Assembly (NCBI GenBank): GCA_009823395.1
Contig: CM020508.1
Coordinates: 3,762,515 to 3,826,514, forward strand
Length of the DNA stretch: 64,000 bases
Direction: 5' to 3'
Source: Thamnaconus septentrionalis
Taxonomy: Eukaryota; Chordata; Actinopteri; Tetraodontiformes; Monacanthidae
Below the pieces are notes generated by a model that saw only the letters and a program-made list of their open reading frames with translations, had not been told where the DNA came from and made no database searches. Shown here piece by piece: positions 52,675 through 64,000 of this stretch; the stretch's first letter is position 1, and every line of letters starts with the position of its first letter. Made by a program: the position numbers and the translations under genes.

Positions 52675-54240
52675 GGCGTTCTATTATTGTGCTTATGTTT
52701 TGATAAAGCCTTACCACAACCACTTAAAACAACTCAGTGAATTGTTCTTGAGTCAGCAGACTAAAGTCACCTTGTGATCATCACAAATGCATTCACTTAG
52801 CAGTGCAAATCCACTTAACATCATCGTGTCACTGAGAGTGCTGTGAATATTTATGTTACCATGAATGTATCCCATCATTTTTTTGGTTTTTCTTGAATGT
52901 GAATGTAGAGTTATTTTGGTTATAATGTGAGTCTTCTTTGAGAAATTCAAAAATATGAGCACAAGACTTGCTAAGGGAAAATGTTTTATAACAGTGATTT
53001 TTTTAATTTCTTGTTACAATTTTTGATGTGTACATGTTTGGAAAATGAATTTTTGGATGTTGCCATGTAGATTATGACTGTGTCTTAATTGATGTTGTGT
53101 TAGGCCAAAGTTTAGTTGTGCACGTTGCTTGTTTATACTCATCTTTGCAAACATTTGCTGGACGTCTGATGTAGACATGACTTTTTTTTTATTTTGTAAA
53201 ATTTGTTTTATACTCTCCACTGAGGTTTTTGTATAAAGATAAGTACATGCTCTTCATGATAATTCATAGTGAACATTTTGTCAACGTGTGACTTCTATTC
53301 TTTAGTGCTGACTGACTTCAGATATCTTTGTTGACAAAAAGCAGTGTGTTACTTTAATGCTAGTTGCTGTTAGACAAACCTGAGCCAGCTCAGACAGTCA
53401 CATGACAAAAATCTCTTTTGTCATTCTGATTTCTGATTCTGATTCTTTTACTGACCACACAGCCATGCTGGTGGAATTTGTTGTCAGTACAGCTTGGTAC
53501 AGGTTTCAACCCTGTTTTTAAGCGAATTCTTGAATGAACTCTTGAAAAGAAAAAGTACTTTCGTCTTTACTCTTGTGGGGTTTAAGATTTCAAAAGAGGT
53601 AATTTGGCAAGAGGAACATTCTGTTGTCCGTTTGTAATCACGCCCTTTCGGCTGCTGTTAAAAAAAAGAAGTTCCCAATGGTCTACTCTTTATTTTTCAG
53701 AATTAGGTTTTATTTTGCAAAGCTGTGGGGAAAAAATGAAGTGAGCACCTTGTTTTATTTAAAAATGTAAGAAAATGCTACTCTAAAAATGCAGTAAGGT
53801 GGAGTAAAAAACAGGGTTTGTAATGAGAGTTTAGAGACTCTGTGAATCCCCTTGTGGCTTTCACCACAGCTGTATGACATTAACCATGTGAAACAGCATT
53901 TCCATTACTTATGTCGCAGTAGATTGTTCTGGACAGTGGCACAAGTGGTACAGTGGGATTTATGTATGCACTCAGTGATAACCAGCAGCCACACGTTTCA
54001 TCATTTGTTTAAGCTCAATGAATCCTAATACACGATGACTTCAGTTTTTGAAGCTACCGATGAGAACAAGAAAATGTCTCGTTATATTCCTTTGACTCTG
54101 TATACATTTTGTACTGACGCAGTTTTCTTTAGACCCTTGGCGTCACCACTGAATACCATCCTGCAATTTGTTGCTTGTAAACTCTAGACTGTTTCATTAA
54201 AGGCCGTTGAATAAGTAAAAAGCCCCAAGACCTGTGATTG
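52675..54240 (+). other. rp2 3' UTR and probable polyadenylation site
   Basis: About 1.5 kb of AT-rich, non-coding sequence follows the stop. The best signal near its end is ATTAAA at 54196-54201. The placement of the 3' end is inference. Confidence 0.5.
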
Positions 54241-54249
54241 ACTGGTCAT

Positions 54250-55100
54250 TTAATTACATGTGATTTGCAAGCGATGGGGATTCCTAGAGGGAGCCACCGG
54301 TGAGTGAACCAACGCGGGGCCGGAAGAGAGTTCGGCGGGGCTTAGGACCCGGCGGGATGCGCGGTACAATAGAGCTGTTGTGCCGTGGTGGCGGAGGGAT
54401 CTCAGCCCGGGAGGCTCCCACCGTAGTGGGCTACTAAACGCCAAATTTTTACCCGTCGCCGGAGCCGGGGTCACCGTTTGTTGTACGAGTGAATGTCGGA
54501 AGTTTTGTACGGAGCGAGAGGTGGCTGGAACCAAGCGGGCGGCGGCGCGTTGACCGGGAGGTATGGCGGGAGGCGGGTGAACAATATGCTCGTGTGCCAT
54601 GATTTGCCCTGGATGGTGTATTCAGGCCACGGGGCCTGCGCCTTTTTCCTTGCTTTACCCCTCCAATCACCCCTTTAATTTCTTCCAGTATTTTACCAGT
54701 AGCAGCCCTTACGTTGTCTCGTCTCCGGTGTGTCATTTCCCCCCTTATCTGTGGTGGTGGAGAAACCCCAGTTGAGTGGTATTATTTACCATAATGGCTT
54801 TAGGAAGTGACATCTTTTTGTAGGAAGGTGGCGCCCATGTTTGATTCCTCCACGGGCTGCGGTGAATGCAGTCCCGCTTGCAGGCCTGGCCTGCCTTTCC
54901 GTGTGTTTGGCGCCAATAAGGCTCTTCATGAGCAGGGTTTTCCCGTGACCTACTTCTGTTTTAACCGAACACTCGCATGTCGAACTTATCTGGGCTCTAG
55001 GAAGGCCGGGGGAAGCAACTGTAAACACAGTGGCGGTCTTAAATTGTTCCCTGCCCCCCCCCGCCAAACTCACGCCAGGGGTTTGATGGTGGCGTCACAT
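54250..55100 (+). promoter_or_regulatory. jade3: Candidate jade3 promoter / untranslated first exon
   Basis: GC content and CpG density rise sharply after the rp2 3' end. jade3's coding exon at 56892 needs an upstream untranslated exon, because an acceptor lies 11 nt before its ATG. Possible donors include GGGAG|GTATGG at 54560/54561. ETS-like GGAAGTGAC (54804-54812) and GGTGGCGCCCATG (54827-54839) lie further along. The exact start is unresolved, and part of 54250-54600 could instead be a GC-rich repeat. Confidence 0.35.
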
Positions 55101-55383
55101 GTACTTAAATGAGGGGTGTCAGGAAAGTGTCTCCATTGGTGACCCCCACTGTCTGCAATTAGGTGTTGCATCCTAAGGGAAATTACTTTCATATTAGCCG
55201 TCCTCGTTATTGGGGTACCTCAATAAATGGCTTTGTTCTGTCAGTTGCTGTCTGTTGGCGCAAAGAAGTCAGTTAGCGTTGCACACCAATTTTATCTTAT
55301 ATTTTCTGTTATTGCCTATATGTAGACACTGGACTGTTCAAGCAGTCTGCAATATCCACCCATTCAGTTTTCGGTCCCCTCTT

Positions 55384-55640
55384 TATCCTGCACTTGTGGT
55401 CGTGGGGGTGCTGGAACTTATCCAAGCTATCTAAGGGTGGAGGTGGGGTACACCCTGCACTGACTGCCAGTTTATTGCAGGGCCAATTGAGAGAAGCAAA
55501 CACCCATGCACGCCTACAGACGGTTCAGAATGAGCACGATATCTTTTGTCTTTGGACTGGGGAGGATCTCGGAGTAGAGAACACGCAAACTCAAGACAAA
55601 ACAGACCCAGGTTGGAGTCGACGCTTCTCGACACTGCGGC
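55384..55640. repeat. Degenerate dispersed repeat in the jade3 5' intron
   Basis: The order of motifs GGGGTACACCCTGCACTG, CAGGGCCAATTGAGAGAAGC, TCTTTGGACTGGGGAGG and ACACGCAAACTC matches, from memory, a very common fish interspersed repeat. The copy is old and I leave the family unnamed. Confidence 0.5.
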
Positions 55641-56892
55641 ACAAAGATGCATCCATCAGGTTTCGGTGTAGGATGAAGGCTGGATATTGATACAAATAGA
55701 TTTATCTGGTACAATAGGTAATGATGAGTTCGATCACTGGAACCTATTTACTAAAGTTTTATAATGCGCTGACATCCATGTGAGTTGTTATGTGTCAAGA
55801 CGGAGAACTTTGAGAAGGTGTCGGTCTTGGTATAGGTTCCAGACCTTAAAGATGGATCAGCGCCTGTTTAATATTGGAGCCATGTGCAAACTATCAAACT
55901 ATTTTCCCAGTAATCAATCCATTCTGTGTTTTATCAGCACTGTAAAACTTTCAGAGTTGAACTTTAGTAGAAGGGTTGAAGTTGAACTCATGAATGTTTT
56001 CTTCTCTCCTTTCTTTATTGCCTTTCTTCTTGAGCAGTTGAACGCACTGGTGTCATCAGCAGACGTAGGGTTTACTGAGTGCACAGTTTGGCTGTGGAAG
56101 CAAAACACACAACGCACTGTTCCGGCTTTGCGCTGAGTGACAGTTTTCTTCAAAATAGGACTGAATAAAAGAGTCCCTGTGATCAGAGTGATTTACGTCG
56201 CCACGTTTGGTTTTTTTTTGGAATTTTTGAGCCTTAAAAAGAAAATTCTCAAATTTTTCCCCTCACTTGTTTCCTCTTGCTTCTTATAATTTAGAAATGT
56301 TTGATCACAGTTTTTGTTTTGTTTTTTCTTTAACCCGAACCTCAGGGCCCTGCGACCAGGTATCGTCACACAAACTGGGTCTATGGTTTGGGGTGGGATT
56401 GGCTCCGTGCCCCCTCCTGCCCTCATGGGGAATGTGAGGCATGTCCTGTGTGTTGAAACAGCGTACCAGTGTATTTGGGGCTACTGTGGGTTCGGGCTCT
56501 GCAGTATTTAGAAAGCGTTTAAAGAGCCGTCCAATCAGCGCAGCGGGCCCATCTGCACTGCTCTCCTTCACTTGAAACCCAGATGAAAGATAAATGCTGT
56601 TGATTTATTCATGAGTAAACTGAATGCTCCTTGACATGTTTTGATTGTGTTAGTTTATTATGAAGATTGTTTGACTTCTTATTTGATGGCATTTAATTTT
56701 TCTTATTCACAGGGGCAACATTAAATGGCGATCGGGAATCTACTAGCATGTTTTTCAACTTAAAATTTATGGTGAGATACTAATTACTGACTAAATATCT
56801 CGATACATATTTCATTAATCACCATTTGTTAATTATTTTCAACCAGTTTATATTTTTCGCTGTCTTTTTTACCCGTGTCTGTGCTCTTCAGG

Positions 56893-56943
56893 ATGCAACA
56901 GGATGAAACGCATCAGGTCCTCAAGCAGCAGCGACAGCTCTGA
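56893..56943 (+). other. Overlapping upstream ORF at the jade3 start
   Basis: An ATG at 56893, two bases past the splice acceptor and 10 nt upstream of the main ATG, opens a 16-codon frame ([16 protein letters not shown]) that ends at TGA 56941-56943 inside the main coding sequence, out of frame with it. Confidence 0.6.
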
Positions 56944-59900
56944 CAATGAGAGTGAGTCTCAGGGACCCAGCAGCTCAAATTAAGATGGCCGCTCCTCCCT
57001 ACAAATGCATTCATGCCACTTATCCTTTTGTTTAGGTCCCTCTACCTCCTTCTGCTCCCCCAATCAGAATGGCAGTAAATCCGGAACCCCTGCCTCCAAC
57101 CCAAAGAAACCGGCTGAAGTAGGTTCCCGTCCTCAAGAGGGTAGGAAAACATACTCGGCGGCGGTTGTCAGACTTTTTTTTCCTTCTCACCGTCTACGCA
57201 GGTGTTCAGAAAAGACCTGATCAGCGCCATGAAGCTGCCCGACTCCCACCACATCCCACCAGAGGACTACTACCTCCTGGCTGACACCTGGAAGATGGAG
57301 TGGGAGAAGGGCGTTCAGGTGCTGGCGAGTCCCGACACCATCCCAGAGCCTTCGGCCAGGTGAGGGACTCCAGCAGGCATCTCTTTAGGTGACGGGTCAG
57401 TGTCGACTTGTGGACTGGTTTTTGACTCTGTCATTCTGTTTTCAGAGTTATAGCAGAGAGGTCCAAGGAGGTGCTGTACAGCCACCAGAGGAAATACATC
57501 CAATCCTCCAGTCAGGAGTCGGCAGACTTGGGTTATGTCAACATCAGGGAGCTGGCGGAAAACATGTGTCGCTACGACCTGGACAACATGGACCTCTACT
57601 GGCTGCACGCACTCAACAGAGACCTGGAGCGCATGGGTGAGGACAATTAGAGGAGAATCCAGGGTGAAATGACCAGTGAAGTCACACTTGGAGCACATCT
57701 GTGTGCTCCAAGCTGGAAGAGGAGCATTTGGACTTCCAATGAGCTCCTCTGAATCATTCTTCTGTCTCTCTTTTTTTTTTCTTTTCTTCAGGAGAGGAGC
57801 CCCTGGACGAGCTGACGATGGAGCGCACCATGGAGGCGCTGGAAAGCCAGTGCCACGACAACATGAAGCATGCCATTGACACGGTGGAGGGCCTGGGGAT
57901 CGAGTATGACGAGGACGTCATCTGCGACGTGTGCCGCTCGCCCGACAGCGAGGAGGGAAACGACATGGTGTTCTGTGACAAGTGCAACATCTGCGTGCAC
58001 CAGGTAGAGATGCAGGGAGCAAGAAAACTGCTGTCAGGAGTTTTAAATGTACAACCCAGATATTGGCATTTTATCTGAGTAGTCAGTCATGTTGACAGAT
58101 GGTTTAATAATTGAATCAAAAACTGGAGACAATCTTGTGGGCGAACACGTTCACTGAAATTTGAGTTAAGTTGAACTAGTCTCATTTATTAGTTATTAAT
58201 GGCTGCATAAAAAAGCCAGAGGCCGCGCTAGACTTTTGACTGTTCAAGTCGTAAAAATTCCGTCACGCTCCTATGATGTCATTCACCTAATTTAAATATT
58301 AATAAGAAGGTAACATTCTTTTACGACATGCTGTGTTGCAACTTCACGCACTATGTACTCCACACTTTTACGATCTAGCAACCTCAAATTGTGCCATTGT
58401 GATAGTTGCTTTATTTATTAATTAGTGCTTTATATCGCCGATATACCTTTGGTTTAAGTTGATAGTTATATTTTTCCTTAATGTCATAATGAGTCTAGGT
58501 AAGCTATTGAGATACTAGTAACCCAACACGACATCCACTGAGGAGTCCACACTGACTCGTGGTGCTCAACAGCCACGGACGTAGCATAGCACCTAACATA
58601 CATGAAACATTCTTCTTAATGCACTAACACACACACTCGCACACTCACAAATTTGCACCCAAACAGCAAAACATAACATAATTCTCACAGCACACAACAA
58701 CACACAATTTCCCCCATGACTCCTCGCAGCTCTGGGGGCAAATAAATATAAACAGTTGACCGGCTGTGCCCTGAACGCACCGTTTCACACCTTCCTCTTG
58801 GTCCACTTCCTGCTAGCGTGTCATCAAATTGGACTCTTTAAAGAAACTTCTGCCACTCAACTGCCGCGACATTTTTCTTCTGAGTGAAGCCACTGAGGTC
58901 ATGAATCAAGAGAGACAATAGCCAGTTAGCATTGTATCGGTCGGCAGGACTGTGTTCTCTTGTGTTCTGTTCTGTGTTTATTTGGTTTTTATGGCGTTGG
59001 TGAACGTTGCCCAGTGAAGGCAACGCACCTGTGACTGGCTGAGGGGGTGTGTGAGTGTGCTGAAGTGAGAGAGAGTGCTGAGACACTCAAAGAAACTCTC
59101 TGACGTCTCTGTGCCGTGTGTCAGAAGGGTACATTGCAATATGCTCATTGGCACCAAGTGGTCAGGAGTGTGAATTGCAACCTGTCAAAATGACCGTTGG
59201 CCTTCAGATCTTTCCGCTACCATTTAAAAAGACTAGGGCTGTCAAATGATAGATTATTTAATTGTGATTAATTGCAGAATCTTCATAGTGTACTGCAATT
59301 AATCGCAAATTGAATTGCGTGTGTAAAATTCTGTTATTTTGCATTTGAAGGCCGTTTTAACCCGATAATGTAAAATATTTCTTTCCAGAAGACGGCCAGA
59401 CTACGGGTTAGTAAAAGGGACAAAAAGGCTTACGCCGGGTTCACACCGGATGCGGAAGCCCGCAAAGCAGGGTGCCCACAAAAATCGCGTGCGAGATGCA
59501 GCCCTCCTTTTCACACTAGATGCACATTTCTCTGCGACAGTCGACAAGCTGAGCTGTTGTTCCCATTCAGAGCTATTCTTTTTAATTTTATAATATTAAT
59601 TTCACATCGTCCATCTCAACTCGACAACAACTCCTCTCTTGCTCTTTCCCTGTTTGTTATGGATTGTATTTAACTAATCGTGATTAATGCGTTAAACGCT
59701 GACAGCCCTAAAAAAAAAAAAAAACTGTCATTGACGGAAAATATCTGGTTAACGCGACCTCTGCTACAACCCACCTCTCTTCTGCAGGCTTGTTATGGCA
59801 TCGTCAAAGTGCCTTTGGGGAACTGGCTGTGCAGGACGTGCGTCCTCGGCATCAGCCCCCAGTGCCTTCTGTGTCCGAAGAAGGGCGGCGCCATGAAGGC

Positions 59901-62900
59901 CACACGAGCAGGCACCAAGTGGGCCCACGTCAGCTGTGCCCTGTGGATACCCGAGGTACTCGCATGTGCACTCCCAGCATCCTCTGCTGCGCCAGTCAGA
60001 CCGCGTAGTTGTGCAGGAAGTGCTGAGTTAGCCGTCACAAACGTCCTGTCCTGCAGGTGAGCATCGCCTGTCCCGAGAGGATGGAGCCCATCACCAAAGT
60101 CTCCCACATCCCGCCCAGCCGCTGGTCTCTCATCTGCAGCCTGTGCAAACTGAAGACAGGTGCCTGTATCCAGGTAGAAAATACTGAAAACCTCCACCCC
60201 CACCATCTGGTTGAATAATTATAAAAAAAATTGTTTTTGAATTTAAAACAGGTAATTTACCTGACTTTGTATTTGCCAAGCAGTAGCTCTGTGTTTTATC
60301 CACAAAACTAATAATATTTTCCATTTTTAAGGTAGAAAAATTACCTTCTGTCAATAATGAGTTAAACATTTTCTGCAAGAACTGGTTTACTTTCAGAAGG
60401 AAAGCTACTATTACACTATGAATACATATCATTCTATGTGTAGTTGTTATATTGCATATTGGAGGTAATAGAACTTCCCACAAACTCATCCTCTGCCCGT
60501 CTCGCAGTGCTCGGTGAAGAACTGCACCACTCCGTTCCACGTGACCTGTGCTTTCGAGCACAGCCTGGAGCTGAAGACCATCCTGGACGAGGGCGACGAG
60601 GTCAAGTTCAAGTCTTACTGCCTGAAGCACAGCAAGTCTAAGGGCAGCGAGGCCGGTCTGAGCCCGGCCCGCGCCAAACCCCCCGCCGAGGCGGAGAAGG
60701 TGGGCCAGCGGGCGCAGAGACTTCAGGAGCTGGAGGAGGAGTTCTACTCTCTGACCCAGCTGGAGGAGCTGGCCTCGGACCTCAGGCTCTCCCAGCGCCT
60801 CATGGATTTCATCTACCAGTACTGGAAGCTGAAGAGGAAAGCCAACTTCAACAAAGCTCTACTGCCCCCTAAAGCGGAGGCGGGGAACGCAGTGCTGCAG
60901 CCTCAGGAGGACAGCATCCACACACGAATGCGCATGTTCATGCACCTGCGGCAGGATTTGGAGAGGGTGTGTAACTCCTCCTTCTGTCAGTTTCACGCAT
61001 GCCTTTTCTCCCTGCATGTTGGTGTCATGACAAAGTAGATATATCATGAAGATTTCCCCCTGTACTTGCAGTTGAAAACGCAATGGCTTCTCAGACTTAA
61101 TATATGACAACACACTCTGTGCTCACCCCTGTTGTGCAGGTGAGAAACCTGTGCTACATGGTGAGCCGACGGGAGAAGCTGAAGCTGCTGCAGAGTAAAG
61201 CCCAGGAGCAGATGTTCAACCTTCACGTGAAGCTGGTGAACCAGGACGTCTCTGCCGGTGAACCATCTGCTGCACCTCTGCTCACCAGACATCATGTGCT
61301 AGTTTGTAATTTAGGAACTTGCTGGTTTGCATATCTATAGTTCCAAAGGGATCGGACAAAATGACATTAACTAGGGATGTCCCGATCCCAAGTAATTGCA
61401 GATCCCGATTTTTTTTTTTTTTTCTCTCCCCAATCCGATCTTTTTTCTTACCTTGAATAAACTGAATCCATTGGATTCAGACTTTTCTCTTGCTGCATTG
61501 CAAAATGGATTGGATTGTTTCCTCCAATAATCAATCCATGCTTTGCTTTTCCTCACCGTTTTGTTTATTTTATAAATCGATGAACACAGTGATCCTACTA
61601 TATAAAACATGGACACATGAAAACATTCCTTAGCTGCTACTGCTACTTCAGCGTCTGCTGCTTCAAACCTGCTTTTGATTCGGTGGCAGTGCTGTGTTCC
61701 TTCTGTTCTGCTTCCTGTTTCTTGAGAGTCCGAGTTAAATTAGTTGTTATAAGAAGCTCTGTTGCTGCCACCACGTGAAACCATTAGCTTGCAGACTTTG
61801 CGTTTTGCTGCGGGTCTGCACTCATCTTCCAACTCGTAGAATCGCCACACGGCCTACATAGTTGCTTTGTTTACAAATGTGGAGACGTGCGGCCAGGCGG
61901 AAACCTTCGACCTCAATACGTAGCGTCTGTACGGAGCACGGCAGTGATGACTAGTAGAGGGCAGAAGTACACTACGTTATTTATACATTGGGGACTATAA
62001 ATGTGCAATGTTATTGATATATTTCAAGATCAGATCGGGGATTTTGAACACAGGTCGGCTGATCACTGATCTAATAAAATATGCTGAATCGGCATGCCGA
62101 TCCGATCCAACATCCCTAACATTAAATCAAAGAAATAATTCCTTTCTCCTCTCCAGGTCTGCCTTCTTCGTACCCGCTGGAGAGTCTGCTTTTCCGACCT
62201 CCTCCGAGGATAACCCTGAAGCTGAAGATGCCCAAGAGCTCCAGCCTGGGGAACGGAACTTCCAGCAGCAAGTTTGGCAACGGGCCGCTGTGCCCCGACA
62301 ACAGCGTCAACGTGGCGGAACACTCGGGTGAAGGTCTGGGTCAGGGGAAGCCTCAGCTGCACGGCACCGCCCGCAGAGAGGAGCGCTCCAACGGCCGGCT
62401 GTCCTCCTCCAGCAGCTCCACGCTGGCTCTCAAGCCCAGCGGCAAACCCCTGGCGTTGCACGCCGCCCTCCATGGCCACTCGTCCAAAAGCAACAGCAAG
62501 CAGGAGGCAGAGCGAGCGAGCGCGGCCAAGTCCAACGGCCGCTTAGAGAGGTTTGTGGCCCAGAAGGACGGCTCGTGCCAAACGCACGGCGACCCGGACT
62601 CCTCCAAGACGCCTCTGGGCAAGAACAGCTTCCGCAAGTCAGCCATGGAGCACTTTGGCAGGTCATTCAAAGACGCAACCATCAACCTTGTACGGACAGC
62701 AGAAGACCTGCGGGCCTCGGACAAACTCTCGGCCAAGGAGAGGCTGTGGGCCAAGCCCGCGTCGTCGCAGAACAAAGTGAAGAGCAAGAGATCGTTCCAG
62801 GACAGCGACGGCTACTGTCCCGATCTGGAGCTCAGCGACTCGGAGTCGGAGCCGAGAGGGAGGCACCGGCAGAAGGCGGCGGCGGCGCTGCCCAAGCTGG

Positions 62901-62968
62901 ACGCCCCGAGGAAGGGCATGGGTCGAGGCAAACAGCTGCTGGGCTCCAGACACCCGGTGCAGAGGTGA
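56903..62968 (+). CDS. jade3: JADE3 (PHF16), PHD-finger scaffold of HBO1 histone acetyltransferase
   Basis: A nuclear scaffold that partners HBO1/KAT7, ING4/5 and MEAF6 to acetylate histone H4. Coding exons are 56903-56951, 57036-57118, 57202-57359, 57446-57636, 57792-58003, 59788-59955, 60057-60173, 60508-60966, 61140-61257 and 62157-62968. They total 2,367 nt, giving 788 aa (human about 823), and all phases close. The N-terminus is [16 protein letters not shown]. An EPL1-like region spans about 45-190. A C4HC3 PHD finger starts at [15 protein letters not shown] (about 204-253), then an extended PHD (about 254-370) runs from CLLCPKKGG through [19 protein letters not shown] conserved [20 protein letters not shown] segment follows. 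The C-terminal 270 residues are Ser-rich and basic, with [15 protein letters not shown] near the end. Synteny with rp2 and slc9a7 supports JADE3 over JADE1/2. Confidence 0.97.
59234..59710. mobile_element. hAT-like MITE in jade3 intron 6
   Basis: It begins TAGGGCTGTCA and ends with the complement, TGACAGCCCTA. Next to each end lie AT-rich inverted stretches (GATTAATTG-like and CGTGATTAATGCG). The flanks AAAAAGAC and AAAAAAAA are only partly alike, so the target-site duplication is uncertain. An inner block near 59435-59530 (CACACCGGATGC onward) looks like a second, nested repeat. Confidence 0.65.
61372..62118. mobile_element. 747-bp hAT-like element in jade3 intron 10
   Basis: The left end is TAGGGATGTCCCGATCC; the right end is the complement of TAGGGATGTTGGATCGG. 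The flanks ACATTAAC (61364-61371) and ACATTAAA (62119-62126) agree at 7 of 8 positions, fitting an 8-bp hAT duplication. There is no transposase frame. It ends 38 bp before jade3 exon 11. Confidence 0.78.
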
Positions 62969-63600
62969 CGACGCTCGCTGCAAACCGAGACAATTCCTTC
63001 ATTAGGAACCAGACCCAAGTACTCGCGGTGCTGCGTTCACTGACCACGCATGAGAGGCCAATAGAAACACCTTCCAGTTGGATCCCATTGCAAGGGCCGT
63101 GGTCTCTGACACTGTCGTGACTGTGACTGGAATTACATTTATTACTTTTCTTTGTGTTAGACACTCCTCCTTATTTTGAATTTCCTTTGGTACATGTGTG
63201 GGATGAAAATAACTTCTAACTGAATCACAGACATTCCATTTTATGATACTTTAGTGTTGTCTGGCACTCCCAGACCATCTTGCTCTATTTTTGTCTTACT
63301 GGATTTCTGAGAAAGCCTCTGAAGTGTTCCTATACCAGTTCGGAGTGTGTTTTAGGGAGAATAACATTCCGTGGGCGATCCTTCAGTAATGTCGTTGGAT
63401 GCTTCCGATCATGGACTGAGCACACCGCCGTTGATTGCGCCTCAGTTTTAGATTGTCTGATGATTGTTACGACATTGGTTCTCACAGACTTTTAAATCTA
63501 TGTTTGGGATATCTGCGGTCTTGTCCATCGTTTCACTTGTTTTGATAATAAAAGAAGACAGGAAAAAAAAAATCAGAGCAACCGTGGTGTGACTTTTGAT
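62969..63600 (+). other. jade3 3' UTR with polyadenylation signal
   Basis: Non-coding sequence after the stop; AATAAA at 63547-63552 is followed by an A run, which marks a likely 3' end near 63,575. Confidence 0.7.
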
Positions 63601-63791
63601 GATCTCAAGTTACGCAATGATAGTAGGACTAACCTAAAAGGAACGTTGCAGCTTTCTTTTGACTGATAAACAAGTCGAGTCGTGCTGTTGGTTGATTGAT
63701 GAAATAATTTGTTGTATGCTACAGTTCGGTGGTTAGGTCGCTAGATGGCAGCATTGTTTTTTTTTTTTTTATGAACTATCCTCCATTAAAA

Positions 63792-64000
63792 CCCTAAGGG
63801 CGTGTTCTCATTGCCTCGCCTCGCCTCGCCTCGCCACGGTGCGCCTCGGTACGATTGTGTTTTCATTGGCTCTGTGATGACGAGACCGTGGGCGGAGTCG
63901 ACGCGGTAAAGCGGGACAATGTTTTCGACGGCATTATTTCTGTGCCATACACAACAGCGCAGCAATGGACAAAGTAGAGGTTGTTTCATACCTGCTGCTC
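63792..64000 (+). mobile_element. Possible 5' end of a DNA transposon (PIF/Harbinger-like), cut by the window
   Basis: Sequence changes character at GGGCGTGTTCTCATTG, preceded by TAA, then four GCCTC units (63813-63834) and a GC-rich leader. An ATG at 63965 opens MDKVEVVSYLLL to the window edge. A 3-bp TAA site and such a short leader would suit a Harbinger-type element, but the second end and the nuclease gene are outside the window. Confidence 0.3.

Noticed and set aside
54250..54600. 116-codon minus-strand frame in GC-rich sequence past rp2
   Set aside because: Could be a retroelement leader, but no reverse transcriptase, gag or terminal repeat is visible; more likely CpG-island promoter sequence.

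Overview
The window is vertebrate nuclear DNA, most likely a teleost fish. The reasons are six intron-bearing vertebrate genes with exon boundaries like those of human, compact introns (mostly about 80-1,500 bp, a few of 2-6 kb), many CA/GA microsatellites, and teleost-style hAT DNA-transposon derivatives. I name no species. I identified genes by reading their proteins against remembered human orthologues and checking that every splice phase closes; I ran no search.

Layout from left to right: (1) cyfip1, minus strand, first 14 coding exons (386-5556), running off the left edge, with its non-coding first exon and CpG-rich promoter near 9967-10330. (2) tubgcp5, minus strand, complete in 23 coding exons (11343-18751). 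(3) A 0.9-kb head-to-head interval with a palindromic NRF1 motif. (4) chst7, plus strand, single exon (19664-20973), interrupted by an apparent 1-nt deletion. (5) A 6-kb convergent intergenic stretch with a ~200-bp foldback. (6) slc9a7 (NHE7), minus strand, complete in 16 coding exons (27092-46774), with three introns carrying U12-type signals, one of them AT-AC. (7) A 2.7-kb head-to-head interval. (8) rp2, plus strand, five exons (49456-52674), with an apparent 1-nt insertion. (9) jade3, plus strand, ten coding exons (56903-62968). (10) At the right edge, what may be the 5' end of a DNA transposon.

The genes are not an operon or a pathway. cyfip1 (WAVE complex, actin), tubgcp5 (gamma-tubulin ring complex), chst7 (Golgi sulfotransferase), slc9a7 (Golgi/endosomal cation-proton exchanger), rp2 (ARL3 GAP, cilium trafficking) and jade3 (histone acetyltransferase scaffold) are independent. 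What joins them is synteny. Human CYFIP1-TUBGCP5 lie at 15q11.2 and CHST7-SLC9A7-RP2-JADE3 at Xp11.3; here the two blocks are contiguous.

I found no defence system, CRISPR array, tRNA, rRNA or virus-like gene. The most interesting signals are the cluster of minor-spliceosome introns in slc9a7, the two isolated 1-nt frameshifts in otherwise intact genes, several hAT-like insertions (three with perfect 8-bp target-site duplications), and the 15q11.2/Xp11.3 junction.
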